Below, piece by piece: positions 8,895-17,919 of a DNA stretch of 54,377 nt. Within the stretch, counting starts at the first letter, position 1; every line of letters begins with the position of its first letter. Origin of the DNA: Pseudomonadales bacterium (lineage in GTDB: Bacteria; Pseudomonadota; Gammaproteobacteria; Pseudomonadales; Azotimanducaceae). The translations under genes were made by a program, and so were the position numbers. The stretch covers positions 1-54,377 of the forward strand of contig JADHNT010000003.1 of the NCBI GenBank assembly GCA_016779385.1, given 5' to 3'. The notes under the pieces are model-generated. The model was given only the letters and a program-made list of their open reading frames with translations, made no database searches and had not been told where the DNA came from.

Positions 8895-9758
8895 ATGGAC
8901 GAAGAAAAGAAGGTTCTGGCCTGCGTGGATCAATCCCACTTTGCGGACTACGTGGTGGATTACAGCGCCTGGGCGGCGCAGCGCCTCTCCGCGCCCCTTG
9001 AACTTCTTCACGTGCTGGAACGTCACCCGGAGATCGCCTCCAAGGCCGATCACAGCGGCACCCTAGGCCCCGATGCCCAGGATCAGCTTCTGTCGGCGCT
9101 GGCCGAAGAGGACGAGAGCCGCAGCAAGGTCGCCCGGGAAGAGGGGCGACGCTTCCTGGCGAAGCTCCGAGCCCGAGCAGAAGCTACCGGCCTTAGCCAC
9201 ACCGATGTGCGGCAACGACACGGCGCACTGGTAGAAACGCTAGCGGAGCAGGAAAAGAGCGTCCGCCTCTTCGTGCTCGGACGCCGGGGGGAAGCAGCAG
9301 AGCATACGCAGCGAGACCTCGGCCGCAGCGTGGAACGCGTGGTGCGCGGCCTCAAGCGCCCGATCCTCGCTGTAACGGAGGACTTTCGCCCCCCGGAGCG
9401 CGCCCTTCTCGCCTTTGACGGCAGTCCGGTCACGCGGCGGGGCGTGAACCTCATCGCCAAGAGCCCCCTGCTGAAGGGCATCCCCGTGGATATTCTCGTC
9501 TCCGGAAAAGGTCAGGGGGAGGGCCTGCGCCATCTTCCCTGGGCACAGAAAACGCTGGAAAAAGCGGGCTACGCCGTGGAGGCGCTGCAAATCCCGGGCG
9601 ATCCGGAGCGGGTGATCGCCCGAACGGTGCAAGAGCGGGAGGCGGACCTCTTGATCATGGGCGCCTACGGTCACTCGCCCCTGCGGAGCCTGATTTTCGG
9701 CAGCAAGACCTCCGATCTGCTGCGCTCTGCGACCTTGCCGACGCTGCTGCTGCGCTAG
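8895..9758 (+). CDS. Tandem-domain universal stress protein
   Basis: 287 residues made of two UspA folds: residues 5-150 (KKVLACVDQSHFADYVVDYS) and 160-287 (ERALLAFDGSPVTRRGVNLI). The second domain keeps the ATP-binding pattern GAYGHS followed nine residues later by GS (SLIFGSKTSDLL); the first is degenerate there (LGRRGE, LGRSVE). It probably sits in the cytoplasm and regulates or responds to the SulP transporter encoded 10 bases upstream. RBS GGAGAGGAG precedes the ATG. The stop interlocks with that of the convergent lipoprotein gene in CTAG at 9755-9758. Confidence 0.9.
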   Translation: MDEEKKVLACVDQSHFADYVVDYSAWAAQRLSAPLELLHVLERHPEIASKADHSGTLGPDAQDQLLSALAEEDESRSKVAREEGRRFLAKLRARAEATGLSHTDVRQRHGALVETLAEQEKSVRLFVLGRRGEAAEHTQRDLGRSVERVVRGLKRPILAVTEDFRPPERALLAFDGSPVTRRGVNLIAKSPLLKGIPVDILVSGKGQGEGLRHLPWAQKTLEKAGYAVEALQIPGDPERVIARTVQEREADLLIMGAYGHSPLRSLIFGSKTSDLLRSATLPTLLLR

Positions 9759-11338
9759 CGCGCTGCCTTGCCCTTCTCACCTGCAGCCACCTTGTTCGGG
9801 GCAACGTAGCTTTCCCCCGCGCCGTAGCGCGCCTGCCAATCGGCGGGCGGCAGAGGTAAGGGTCGACTCTCTTCAGCCCGGGCCGGCGTGAAGGCTCGCC
9901 GAGGCCCTTCGCTACGTACCTGCTCAAACCACACCACGCCGTCGAAGGCGCCGCTGTTGCCCCGGGGGGCGATGAGATCGAGGTCCCCGTCGCCGTCGAG
10001 ATCACGACTCGCAAAGAGATCGATCATCCCCCGCACCCGACGGTCGATGTCATGGCGCTGCCAGGGCTGGGAGGGATCACCGGGGTTCTGGAACCAGGCG
10101 ATGCGACCCACCGTGGCCGTCTCGTTTACCTCAGGCTGGTCGAAGTCCCGGGAGGCGCCGGAATAGGATCCCTTCAGAATATTCAGCCCCGAATAGCCGC
10201 CGGTGACCGCATCAAGATCGCCGTCCCCATCGAGATCCGCAAGGTGAATGCCGATGACCCAATCGGGCAAGGTGCCCCCGATGCGATGCACCGGCCAGGG
10301 CGCGTCAAGGCTTTCGGGTTGCTCGAGCCAGGCGAGGCCAGCGGTGAGGGCCGTCTGATCCGGCGCGCGCTCGATCACGTTCACCACTAAATCGAGGCGC
10401 CCATCGCCATTCAAATCCGCAGCCTCCGCCTGAAAAGCATTGGCGAGGCCGCGCCAACCCTCGGGTGCGTCAAAGGCCGGCGCCAGAAGAAGCGGATGAG
10501 CCTGGGTCCGCAGCGCACCGCCCTCCCCCAGGCCGAGGTTTTCGATCAGCACCAGCTGATTGCGCACGCGCTTGGCAGCGAGCACGTCGAGATCCCCGTC
10601 CCCATCGATATCGAGCGGCATGGCATTATTGGGAATGCCCTCCTGGAACAGCACCTGCTCCTGCCAAGCACTACTTTCCAGGGGCGGGCCGCTGAAGGTA
10701 ATGAGGGAGGTGGCGCCATTGTCCGGATCCCCCGCTTCGGGTCGGACGATATCCGGCGCGCCCTTGTTCGCAGCGGTCAGATCAGGCTGCCCATCGCCAT
10801 TGATGTCCGCAGCAAACACCCGGAGCCAGGAGCCTCGCCCCTTGGCGATGCCCGGAATCAAGGCAGGCCAGGGCGCGGCCCGATGATCAATGCCCGGATT
10901 TTCAAAATACGCAAGGTGCGCGTCCTCGCAGGCCGCGACGATATCAAGCCAGCCATCGCCGTTCAGATCCCCCAAGGCCACATCCTCCACGGCGCCGGCC
11001 AGGCTGCCCTCCGCGAGGGTCATGAGCACCCAGCGATCGGGATCGCCTGTGCCAAAGGCAATGCGAATGTGGTTGGAATCTTCCTGCGCCGTAACGATGT
11101 CCTCAAAGCCATCGCCATCCAAATCGCCCAGGGCGAGCCCGTCCCCGCCGCGAATGGGCACGCCACCGTTTACGTCCTCGGCGTCGATCAGATGCTCAAC
11201 CCAGGAAATATACTGACCGTCCGGCGCCAGGGCCTGGCTGGGCGTTTCGGCTACCGTGGGGCTAGGGCCATGGCTACACCCGAGGAGCGTAAGTGCTCCG
11301 CCGATGACCAGGATGACGCTTCTAAGAACTCCGTGCAT
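9755..11338 (-). CDS. FG-GAP/VCBS-repeat lipoprotein
   Basis: 527 residues. Signal peptide with lipobox LLGC near residue 20 (MHGVLRSVILVIGGALTLLG then CSHG), so it is a lipoprotein exposed to the periplasm or surface. It carries seven calcium-binding DxDGDGxxD-type loops: DLDGDGFEDIV, DLNGDGWLDIV, DINGDGQPDLT, DIDGDGDLDVL, DLNGDGRLDLV, DLDGDGDLDAV and DLDGDGDLDLI. That number fits a complete seven-bladed integrin-alpha-like propeller. Such proteins bind calcium and often sugars or proteins; the ligand is unknown. The start at 11338 is chosen for the signal peptide. It is on the same strand as, and 72 bases after, the Nmad3-like gene. Confidence 0.88.
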   Translation of the reverse strand: MHGVLRSVILVIGGALTLLGCSHGPSPTVAETPSQALAPDGQYISWVEHLIDAEDVNGGVPIRGGDGLALGDLDGDGFEDIVTAQEDSNHIRIAFGTGDPDRWVLMTLAEGSLAGAVEDVALGDLNGDGWLDIVAACEDAHLAYFENPGIDHRAAPWPALIPGIAKGRGSWLRVFAADINGDGQPDLTAANKGAPDIVRPEAGDPDNGATSLITFSGPPLESSAWQEQVLFQEGIPNNAMPLDIDGDGDLDVLAAKRVRNQLVLIENLGLGEGGALRTQAHPLLLAPAFDAPEGWRGLANAFQAEAADLNGDGRLDLVVNVIERAPDQTALTAGLAWLEQPESLDAPWPVHRIGGTLPDWVIGIHLADLDGDGDLDAVTGGYSGLNILKGSYSGASRDFDQPEVNETATVGRIAWFQNPGDPSQPWQRHDIDRRVRGMIDLFASRDLDGDGDLDLIAPRGNSGAFDGVVWFEQVRSEGPRRAFTPARAEESRPLPLPPADWQARYGAGESYVAPNKVAAGEKGKAAR

Positions 11339-11410
11339 GCCCACTTCCCCCTGCCTGGCGGCGCTGCTTTGAAGCCTACCGCAATTTGGCAAGCCTCCGG
11401 GGATCACAGG

Positions 11411-12220
11411 CTAGGCACCAAAACGATCAAGCAGTGCTAAGGCCCAGTCAGCTACGCTTGGGCAGCGCTCCGCGTCGAGGATGAACTCTTGACCAAAGCC
11501 CCGGGGCTGAACCCGCGTAGTCCCCTCCTCAAGCCATTGGAGCCGATTCCTAAAGGGGGAAACCCCCGGATTGAATGCCGGTTCGGGGAGGCGCCAAACG
11601 CTGCGCGTGGCCCCGGGCTCAGTGAGCACAAGTTCTGGATGGGTCTTCGGGAAGCGCCCGAAGGCTGCCTTGGAACTAAACTTTGAGGGGCCTTGCAGGC
11701 TCCCCCGGGAGGCATACACCGTGTTCTGCGCATACCCCTGAGCGTCGCCTAAGCCGTGAGGATGGCTAACGCCAGAGGCTTTGAGGAAGGCCGCAATGGC
11801 CTGCGTGCCTCGCACAACCTTAGTCACCTGAAGCCATCCGAAAAGGTGATGGCATCCTGAGCCCCGCCGGTCTTCCGTACCCCGAAACCAGCCGAAAAAC
11901 AGAAACAGATCGCCCTCCCCCACCTCATGACGGGAAAGCTCCCCCTGAGCCGCACCGTGTTGCCCCAGAAGCCCCAAGGCGCCCCCCAGCATAGGATCAA
12001 AGTGGCAGGATCGATTGGGGTGCAAAGCGCCCCCTCCACCCAAGCGGAGCAGCTCGGAAGCCGAAAACTCATCAAAGCGAAGGTCCCGATACCGATGGGT
12101 CGAAGGGGGCCGCTGAGGGATGGGCAGGGAGAATAGCCGGCCGTCGGGAAGGATCGGCGATGGCCGTCCCCCGGCGGCAGAATCTACGCCCTTACGACTC
12201 AGAATTACGCGTCGAATCAT
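11411..12220 (-). CDS. Probable nucleotide-modification-associated (Nmad3) protein
   Basis: 269 residues. The N-terminus MIRRVILSRKGVDSAAGGRP, followed by SPILPDGRLFSLPIP and YRDLRFDE, matches my memory of Nmad3, a domain first described in predicted DNA base-hypermodification systems. HFDPMLGG and LFLFFGWFRGTED are further conserved-looking blocks. There is no signal peptide. No restriction enzyme, base-modifying methylase or phage gene is adjacent, so the gene stands alone, divergent from the TraB/GumN gene. Biochemical activity is not established for the family. The assignment rests on motif memory. Confidence 0.6.
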   Translation of the reverse strand: MIRRVILSRKGVDSAAGGRPSPILPDGRLFSLPIPQRPPSTHRYRDLRFDEFSASELLRLGGGGALHPNRSCHFDPMLGGALGLLGQHGAAQGELSRHEVGEGDLFLFFGWFRGTEDRRGSGCHHLFGWLQVTKVVRGTQAIAAFLKASGVSHPHGLGDAQGYAQNTVYASRGSLQGPSKFSSKAAFGRFPKTHPELVLTEPGATRSVWRLPEPAFNPGVSPFRNRLQWLEEGTTRVQPRGFGQEFILDAERCPSVADWALALLDRFGA

Positions 12221-12278
12221 GGTGAGCTCTCCAGGGAACTTAGCGAGGGTAGCAAAGGATGCAACCCGCTCAGCGGTC

Positions 12279-12308
12279 TTGACCCCGCTGAGGGCGAATC
12301 GGTGTACT
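12279..12308 (+). promoter_or_regulatory. Candidate sigma70 promoter for the TraB/GumN gene
   Basis: TTGACC (12279-12284), an 18-base spacer and TGTACT (12303-12308) lie 48 bases before the ATG at 12356. The -35 box is inside a small inverted repeat (CAGCGG and CCGCTG, 12271-12290). If real, this argues against an upstream GTG start at 12302. By eye only. Confidence 0.33.
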
Positions 12309-12355
12309 GGCGCCGAAAGGGATCAAAACGTCATCACGGGAGGGCAAGGGTGCCG

Positions 12356-13594
12356 ATGCGCTCACTCACAGTCGTCATACTCACCGCCTTACTCATTGCC
12401 GGCCTGCCGGCGAAGGCCGAATTTACCCTGGAGGCCCTCGAGGCGGGTTCCGGGATTAGCTGGCCACAAGGCCTGCGCGATGCGGTCAGTCCGCTCCTTA
12501 GGGAGCTGAACAGCCAGGCGCCGCACCGGGCCGTGGCCGTTTCCGTGGACGATGCCCTTGAAGCCTTTGCCGTAGGCTCGGCTTGGCAGGCGCCCTCGCC
12601 CATCCTGGCCAGCCAGGCGGCCATGCAGGGCTGCGAGCAGGATCGGGCCGCTAAGGGCTTGCAGGTGCCCTGCGAAATTCTCGTTAGCGACGACGCCATC
12701 ATTCACCTAGGTCGGGCGCTGCGCGCCGCGACGGACCCAGACCAGGGCAGCCAGGTGTGGCGCGTGGACGGGCCCAAGGGCACGCTGTATCTGGTGGGCT
12801 CGGTGCACGTGCTGAAGCCGTCCCTTTTTCCCTTGCCACCGGTGTACGAACAAGCCTATGCGGCGGCAGAGCAGCTGGCCGGAGAAGCGAATCCGGTGCT
12901 GATGAATGACCCCGCTCGGGTGAGCGCCCTCCAGAGCCTGCCCCGGCCACCAGAGAAAACCCTTCGCGCAGAAATGCCCCAGGAACTGAAGGACCAGCTT
13001 GAGGCGTTCCTTGCGAGCCTCGGGGCTCCCCCGGAGCTGGCCTATGCCAGCCCTCCCATGGCCGCTGCCATGGAGGTAGAGGGGCTTACGATCATGGCCC
13101 TCGGCTACACGCCGCAGGCGGGCTTTGAATCCTACTTTGCGCGCCGGGCCAGCCAGGATGGGAAACCCTTTGTGGAGCTGGAAGATCCCATCGCTGTGTT
13201 GCGCTCGATCATGACCCTCCCCCTGCCCGTTCAATTCGACGCGCTGGCCCAAACCTTTGAGGATTTACCCAAGGCGCCGGAAATCATGCAGGAGCTGCTC
13301 ACGCTCTGGTACGCCGGAGACGCGGAGGACCTCTTCGACGCCACCATGGACAACCTGGGCACCCTGGAGGATGCCGCTCTGCTGAAAGAGACGCTCTTCG
13401 ACAAACGCAATCGCACCATGACGAACGCGCTTCTTCCACTGCTCGAGAGCGGCAAGACCACCTTCGCTATGGTCGGGGCCGGACACCTGGGCGGACGAAA
13501 CGGCATGCTCGCAGAGCTACGTCGAGCGGGCTTCAACCCCGTGCAGCTCACCCATGGCGGAGAGCCGCTAGAGGTCGTCGTTACCTTCCCCTAG
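12356..13594 (+). CDS. TraB/GumN family secreted protein
   Basis: 412 residues with a signal peptide ([20 protein letters not shown]). Residues about 130-410 are the TraB/GumN domain, shown by [20 protein letters not shown], then [12 protein letters not shown] and the C-terminal [20 protein letters not shown]. The two GxxH-like motifs are the putative metal or active-site elements of this family, related to the TIKI metalloprotease fold. Residues 25-120 are an extra N-terminal region with two cysteines that I do not recognise. The start at 12356 gives the signal peptide. The 3' end overlaps the convergent DUF2130 gene by 27 bases. Confidence 0.87.
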   Translation: MRSLTVVILTALLIAGLPAKAEFTLEALEAGSGISWPQGLRDAVSPLLRELNSQAPHRAVAVSVDDALEAFAVGSAWQAPSPILASQAAMQGCEQDRAAKGLQVPCEILVSDDAIIHLGRALRAATDPDQGSQVWRVDGPKGTLYLVGSVHVLKPSLFPLPPVYEQAYAAAEQLAGEANPVLMNDPARVSALQSLPRPPEKTLRAEMPQELKDQLEAFLASLGAPPELAYASPPMAAAMEVEGLTIMALGYTPQAGFESYFARRASQDGKPFVELEDPIAVLRSIMTLPLPVQFDALAQTFEDLPKAPEIMQELLTLWYAGDAEDLFDATMDNLGTLEDAALLKETLFDKRNRTMTNALLPLLESGKTTFAMVGAGHLGGRNGMLAELRRAGFNPVQLTHGGEPLEVVVTFP

Positions 13595-14797
13595 GGCCTG
13601 AAACTTCGCCTGCATGGTGGGGTTATTGCGGGTGAGCTTTTTGATGGACACATCCTGGGCCTTGTCATTGGCAAGGCGTAGGTTGCGGTCTGCGCCAAGG
13701 AGCGCGTCCTTGGTTTTCTGCAGGTGATCGATGGACTTATCGATCTCATCGATGGCCGTCTGAAAGCGCCGGGACGCCAAATCGTAGTTCTTGCCAAAGG
13801 CCGTCTTGAAGGCCTCGAGGTTCTCCTCGAAGTGGGTGATATCCACGCTTTGGGCCCGCACCAGGGCCAGCTCCTGCTTGTAGGCCAGGGCCCCGAGGGC
13901 CGCATTGCGCAACAGGGCGATGAGGGGCAGGAAGAACTGAGGGCGAATGACGTACATCTTCGGGTAGCGATGGGAAACATCGACAATGCCCGTGTTGTAG
14001 AGCTCGCTGTCCGCTTCCAGAAGCGACACCAGCACGGCGTACTCGCAGCCCTTCTCCCGCCGGTCCTTGTCCAGTTCCTTCAGGAAATCCTCGTTGCGCT
14101 TTTTCGTGGTCGTGGCATCGGCTTCGTTTTTCATCTCGAACATGATGGAGACGATTTCCGTACCCGCCTCGTCCTGATCCCGGAAGATGTAGTCGCCTTT
14201 GCTCCCGGTGCGGGCGTCGTTGTCCTTTTCGAAGTAGGCATTAGGAAAGGCCGTGGCGCGGATCTGGTTGAAGGCGTTCTCGCAGTGCTGCTCTAGGGTC
14301 TCCCCGAGCATCTTCGTCGAAAGGCGCGCCTTCATATCCTTTAAGCGCTCGATGGCCTCGTCCCGATCCTTTAGCTGCACCTCGTAGCGTTCCTTCAGGG
14401 CCTGGGCCGCTAAAGTTTTCTCGAGCTCGGCGCGCTCGAGCTTTGCTGCCAGCTGATCGCGCTCCTGCTGGGCCTGGGAATGGGCCTTGGCCACAGCGAG
14501 CTCCTGGGCCAGGGCCTGCTCCTTCAAGGCCTGCCGGGCCTCGTCTCGTTCCCGAAGCGCCTCCCCCAGGGCCTCCTTCACGGCGAGGGTCTTTTCGAGC
14601 TCCGCCGCATCGAGCTTCGCCTGCAGCTGACTTCGGGCGAGCTCGACAGCGTCCCGCTTCTCCCGCTCGGCAATGGCCTGGCGCTCCTTCAGCGCTTCGG
14701 TGAACTCGTGATCTCGAACCTGCTTCAAGATATCCGCGTAGCCCGCCTCATCGACCTGAAAGGCGGTGCCGCATTTGGGGCAGCTGATGGCTTGCAT
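13568..14797 (-). CDS. DUF2130 coiled-coil protein
   Basis: 409 residues. It begins with a CPKCGTAF half zinc ribbon ([20 protein letters not shown]), then a long charged coiled coil at about residues 30-170 rich in Glu, Lys, Arg and Ala. The DUF2130 domain fills residues 170-390 ([55 protein letters not shown]). The D-x(n)-E-x-K pattern around [15 protein letters not shown] resembles a nuclease-like core, as has been proposed for similar families, but that is inference. AGGAG precedes the ATG at 14797. It overlaps the TraB/GumN gene at the 3' end by 27 bases. Confidence 0.85.
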   Translation of the reverse strand: MQAISCPKCGTAFQVDEAGYADILKQVRDHEFTEALKERQAIAEREKRDAVELARSQLQAKLDAAELEKTLAVKEALGEALRERDEARQALKEQALAQELAVAKAHSQAQQERDQLAAKLERAELEKTLAAQALKERYEVQLKDRDEAIERLKDMKARLSTKMLGETLEQHCENAFNQIRATAFPNAYFEKDNDARTGSKGDYIFRDQDEAGTEIVSIMFEMKNEADATTTKKRNEDFLKELDKDRREKGCEYAVLVSLLEADSELYNTGIVDVSHRYPKMYVIRPQFFLPLIALLRNAALGALAYKQELALVRAQSVDITHFEENLEAFKTAFGKNYDLASRRFQTAIDEIDKSIDHLQKTKDALLGADRNLRLANDKAQDVSIKKLTRNNPTMQAKFQALGEGNDDL

Positions 14798-15056
14798 GGG
14801 GACTCCTTTCTGCGGGGGCTGAGAAGTAAATTTGTCATGGAAGTATAGGGGCCTAACATGCTCGCGAGGGCTCGTATGAACTTAAACCATTCACCTTTAC
14901 CGCGTCCGCCAAAAATTCGTCGCCAACTTCACGAAAGTTCACGGCTGAATAGGAGTAATAATCCTAAAAAGTAGGGTTTCCCCTAATAGCCCGCAACGGG
15001 ACGGAAGTAGATGATTGTCGGCCGTCCAAAAGTACTGGTGAGAAGGACCTCCCACC
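14798..15056. other. 259-base divergent intergenic region, locally AT-rich
   Basis: No gene or RNA is visible. The part from about 14870 to 15000 has clearly lower GC than its surroundings. A direct repeat TTCACG-AAAG-TTCACG lies at 14928-14943. A TATACT on the minus strand (14847-14842) could be a -10 box for the DUF2130 gene; TTGTCA (14832) with TAACAT (14854) could serve the plus strand. None is more than suggestive. Confidence 0.35.
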
Positions 15057-15500
15057 TTGAGTCAGCGCAGCGGAAATCTCGATGGCTTTCTGGGGCTCGG
15101 GCCCCTAGCGCCCTATCTCGTAGGCTCGGGGGAGCAGGCTCAGGCCCAAGCTCTCCGCGGCCTTCCCCATGCACAGGCCTTCTTAAACCTTCGTTCCCAT
15201 GGTGATTCCCAGCAGGCCCTTTCGAGTACGCGCCGCGGCCAGCGCGCCTACGAAACCCTCGGCCCACGACCCAAAGCTCAAGACCAAAACCCGGCGGCGC
15301 CCGCCCACCAAGATGATACGCAGGCTCGGGAGAGCGCATTCAGGAAAATCCTGGGGCTAAGCCCCTCGGGGCAGCTGACCGAGGCGACGCTTCAGCAAGC
15401 CTATCGCCGGGCCCTGAAGCGCGCGCACCCTGATACCGGGGGCTCCCCCCAGGCGTTCCATGCGGTGCAACAAGCCTACGAGAGCCTCCGTCCCCGCTAG
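15057..15500 (+). CDS. Small J-domain protein
   Basis: 147 residues. The C-terminal 55 residues form a compact J-domain: ILGLSPSGQLTEATLQQAYR (helix I-II), then RALKRAHPDTGG with the HPD tripeptide that stimulates DnaK ATPase, then AFHAVQQAYESLRPR. The first 90 residues are low in structure, Gln/Ala rich, and unrecognised. The start is TTG at 15057: the frame opens only at 15042, and AGAAGGA at 15041-15047 sits 9 bases before it. No dnaK or other partner is nearby, so the client is unknown. Confidence 0.75.
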   Translation: MSQRSGNLDGFLGLGPLAPYLVGSGEQAQAQALRGLPHAQAFLNLRSHGDSQQALSSTRRGQRAYETLGPRPKAQDQNPAAPAHQDDTQARESAFRKILGLSPSGQLTEATLQQAYRRALKRAHPDTGGSPQAFHAVQQAYESLRPR

Positions 15501-15565
15501 CACACCTGGCGCCCCGGCCCCGCCCTCGCCATGATGGCTCTGGCTTAAGCGATGGGAGGGCTTCC

Positions 15566-16732
15566 ATGGACACCCCGGACTTCGATCACTACCCCACGGC
15601 GCGGCGAGTGGACGCGACCTCCCTGCTGCCCCTGGGCCTCGAAGCGCACTGGGATGACGGGGCCGTCACCACCCATCACGCCCTCTGGCTTAGGGAGAAC
15701 GCGCCGGACTGGGAAACCACCCATCCGGATACCCGGGAGCAAGCCCTTCAGCTGGTGGACATCCCCAAGGATCTTCGAGTCCTTAGCGCCAGCCCATCCC
15801 AAGCCGGGGGCCTGTCCGTGCGCTTTTCCGATGGCGCCGAAGCCCAGTACCACCCGGGCTGGCTTCGGGCCTACGCCCCGGAAACCCAGGAGGCCCCCTT
15901 TGCCCTGCCCCCGCGGCAGCTTTGGACCGGGGATCGCCTAGCCGCCCTGCCCCGCTTCTCCGCCGAGGCTCTCGATCACGATCCTCAGGCCTTTGAAGCC
16001 TTCTGCGAGGCGCTCCATTGCCTGGGCTTCGCCATCCTGGAGGGGGTGACGCCGAAGCCGGGTCAAGTAGAAAGGGTCGCCCAGCGCCTAGGCCCCCTGC
16101 GGGAGTCGAACTTCGGACGGATCTTCGATGTGCGCACGGCTGCGGAGCAAACCTCCAACGCCTACACCGCCATGGCCCTGCCCGTGCACGCCGACCTTTG
16201 CACCCGGGAACACATGCCCGGGCTGCAGTTTCTGCACTGCCTAGAGAACACCACGGTGGGGGGCGCCACCCGCCTCACGGACGGCTTCCAGCTGGCCGAG
16301 ACCCTACGAGAGGAGGATCCCACTGTCTTCGAAACCCTCAGCATCGAGCCCCTACTCTTTGCCAGCAAGGCGGAGGATTCGGACTATCGCTGGGAGGCGC
16401 CCCTGATCAGCCTCGATGCCAAGGGCGCGCTGCAGGAGCTGCGCTTTTCCCCCTGGCTTCGGGGGCCGCTGAGCACAGACCTAAAAACCATGGATCGGAT
16501 CTACCGTGCCCTCCGCGCCCTTTTTCGCCGCGCGGAAGCCCCCGGCGCCCACCTGCGCTTTACCCTGAAGGCGGGGGACCTCCTAGCCTTTGATAACGCT
16601 CGCCTGCTTCACGGGCGGGATGCCTTCGATGGGACCATCGGCTCGCGCTGGCTCCAGGGCTGCTACGGCGCCCGGGAGGAGCTGCACTCGCTACTGCGCA
16701 TGCAGAGCCGACGGCGCCGCCGATCCCTTTAA
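15566..16732 (+). CDS. Gamma-butyrobetaine hydroxylase-like 2-oxoglutarate/Fe(II) oxygenase
   Basis: 388 residues. Residues about 20-115 resemble the DUF971/GBBH N-terminal domain (HHALWLRENAP, VRFSDGAEAQYHPGWLRAYA). Residues 130-385 are a TauD/TfdA-type fold. The iron ligands are visible as HAD in PVHADLCTRE and the distal His in ARLLHGRDAF; the Arg in GSRWLQGCY would bind 2-oxoglutarate. Substrates in this family are trimethyl-ammonium compounds such as gamma-butyrobetaine or trimethyl-lysine; no other carnitine gene is near, so the substrate is open. Its TAA interlocks with the lolE stop in TTAA (16729-16732). Confidence 0.85.
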   Translation: MDTPDFDHYPTARRVDATSLLPLGLEAHWDDGAVTTHHALWLRENAPDWETTHPDTREQALQLVDIPKDLRVLSASPSQAGGLSVRFSDGAEAQYHPGWLRAYAPETQEAPFALPPRQLWTGDRLAALPRFSAEALDHDPQAFEAFCEALHCLGFAILEGVTPKPGQVERVAQRLGPLRESNFGRIFDVRTAAEQTSNAYTAMALPVHADLCTREHMPGLQFLHCLENTTVGGATRLTDGFQLAETLREEDPTVFETLSIEPLLFASKAEDSDYRWEAPLISLDAKGALQELRFSPWLRGPLSTDLKTMDRIYRALRALFRRAEAPGAHLRFTLKAGDLLAFDNARLLHGRDAFDGTIGSRWLQGCYGAREELHSLLRMQSRRRRRSL

Positions 16733-17919
16733 TGCAACGCCCTAGCCGGCAACACCTGGCTGGCGCGCCAGGCGGGATAGGCCGCAGCGAGCACCGTGGC
16801 CAACGCTGCGGAGAGGCTTACCAGCCAGAAGTCGCTGGCCTGGGGCTCCGAGGGAAGGGCCTGAAAATAGGTGCCCCCAAGGAAGGAGAAGGAAAAGATC
16901 TGCTCCGCAAGGGCCAGGAAGGCGCCCGCGTTTTCCGCAAGACCGTAGCCAAGGGCCGCGCCGAGGGCGCTCCCGGCGCCGCCGAGGATGGCGCCCTGGG
17001 CCAGGAAAATTTGGGCGATATGCCGTCGGCTCGCCCCCTGGGTCATGAGCATGGCGATGGCAGCGCGCTTCTCATCGACGAGGCGGGTTAGGCTCGCCAC
17101 CAGGTTAAAAAGGGCTACAGCAATGATCAGCCCGACCACAAGCCCCATCATGCGCCGCTCGAGGGCGACGGCAGCAAAGAGGGCGCCGTAGCGATCGGTC
17201 CAGGGGGTGAGCTGGACCCCGGCACCAAGCTCCGCTTGCCAGTGCGCCACGAAGGCCGGCGCGCTTTGAGGGTCGTCTAGGGCCAGGCGGTAGCTGGTGG
17301 TGAGGTCCAGCCCCGCGGCGGCCACGCTGTCTTCCCCGGCCACCAGGAGGGTCTGATCCACCTCGGCGCCAAAGTTGAAATAGCCCGCCACCCGCAAGGG
17401 CACGGGGCGGACCTGAAGCCGCGTTCCCACCGCCTCGGGAATTAAGGCCGTCAATGTATCCCCGGGAAACACCCCAAGACGGGCGGCAAGGCCCCGGCCT
17501 AGGCGAGCCTCGCCCGCCGCCAGGGGCGCCACGCGGGGATCTCCAGAGCCCAGCGGGAAGGCCTCCCAGGCCTCCGAGGAGAAGCCTTGGAATTCCCCGG
17601 GCTCGGCCCGGCCGCCGAGGGAGAACAGGGCGGGAGTCGTCACAAAGGGCACCAGGACCCGGACCCGGGAGTCACCCCTGAGCGCGGCCCGCGGCGCAGC
17701 CCCGAGGGGGGCCTTGCTGGTGATCATGACGTGGGGCGTGGCCTGAAGCAGGCGGTCCTGGAGCGTGCTCTGAAAGCCCTGCATCACGGAGAGCACGGCA
17801 AGCAAGGCCGCCACCCCAAGCACCAGCCCGGTAACGCTGAGCACGGCCAGCAGGGACCAGCCCCGACCGCGGCCGAGGGCGTGGAGAAAGCGCCAGCCCA
17901 CCCAGGCGCTGAAATTCAT
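16729..17919 (-). CDS. lolE: Lipoprotein-releasing ABC transporter permease LolE
   Basis: 396 residues, four membrane helices: one near residues 20-45, then a large periplasmic domain, then three helices in the last 150 residues (MMGLVVGLIIAVALFNLVAS, IFLAQGAILGGAGSALGAAL, ending with LAAAYPAWRASQVLPARAL). This is the LolC/E-MacB architecture. LolCDE extracts outer-membrane lipoproteins from the inner membrane and hands them to LolA. It is the third gene of lolC-lolD-lolE and its ATG overlaps the lolD stop by 4 bases. Naming as LolE follows gene order. Confidence 0.9.
   Translation of the reverse strand: MNFSAWVGWRFLHALGRGRGWSLLAVLSVTGLVLGVAALLAVLSVMQGFQSTLQDRLLQATPHVMITSKAPLGAAPRAALRGDSRVRVLVPFVTTPALFSLGGRAEPGEFQGFSSEAWEAFPLGSGDPRVAPLAAGEARLGRGLAARLGVFPGDTLTALIPEAVGTRLQVRPVPLRVAGYFNFGAEVDQTLLVAGEDSVAAAGLDLTTSYRLALDDPQSAPAFVAHWQAELGAGVQLTPWTDRYGALFAAVALERRMMGLVVGLIIAVALFNLVASLTRLVDEKRAAIAMLMTQGASRRHIAQIFLAQGAILGGAGSALGAALGYGLAENAGAFLALAEQIFSFSFLGGTYFQALPSEPQASDFWLVSLSAALATVLAAAYPAWRASQVLPARALH

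Noticed and set aside
10496-11440. Plus-strand 314-codon open frame across the FG-GAP lipoprotein gene
   Set aside because: Antisense shadow of the repeated calcium-loop codons; no family features, and the minus-strand reading has a lipobox and seven repeats.
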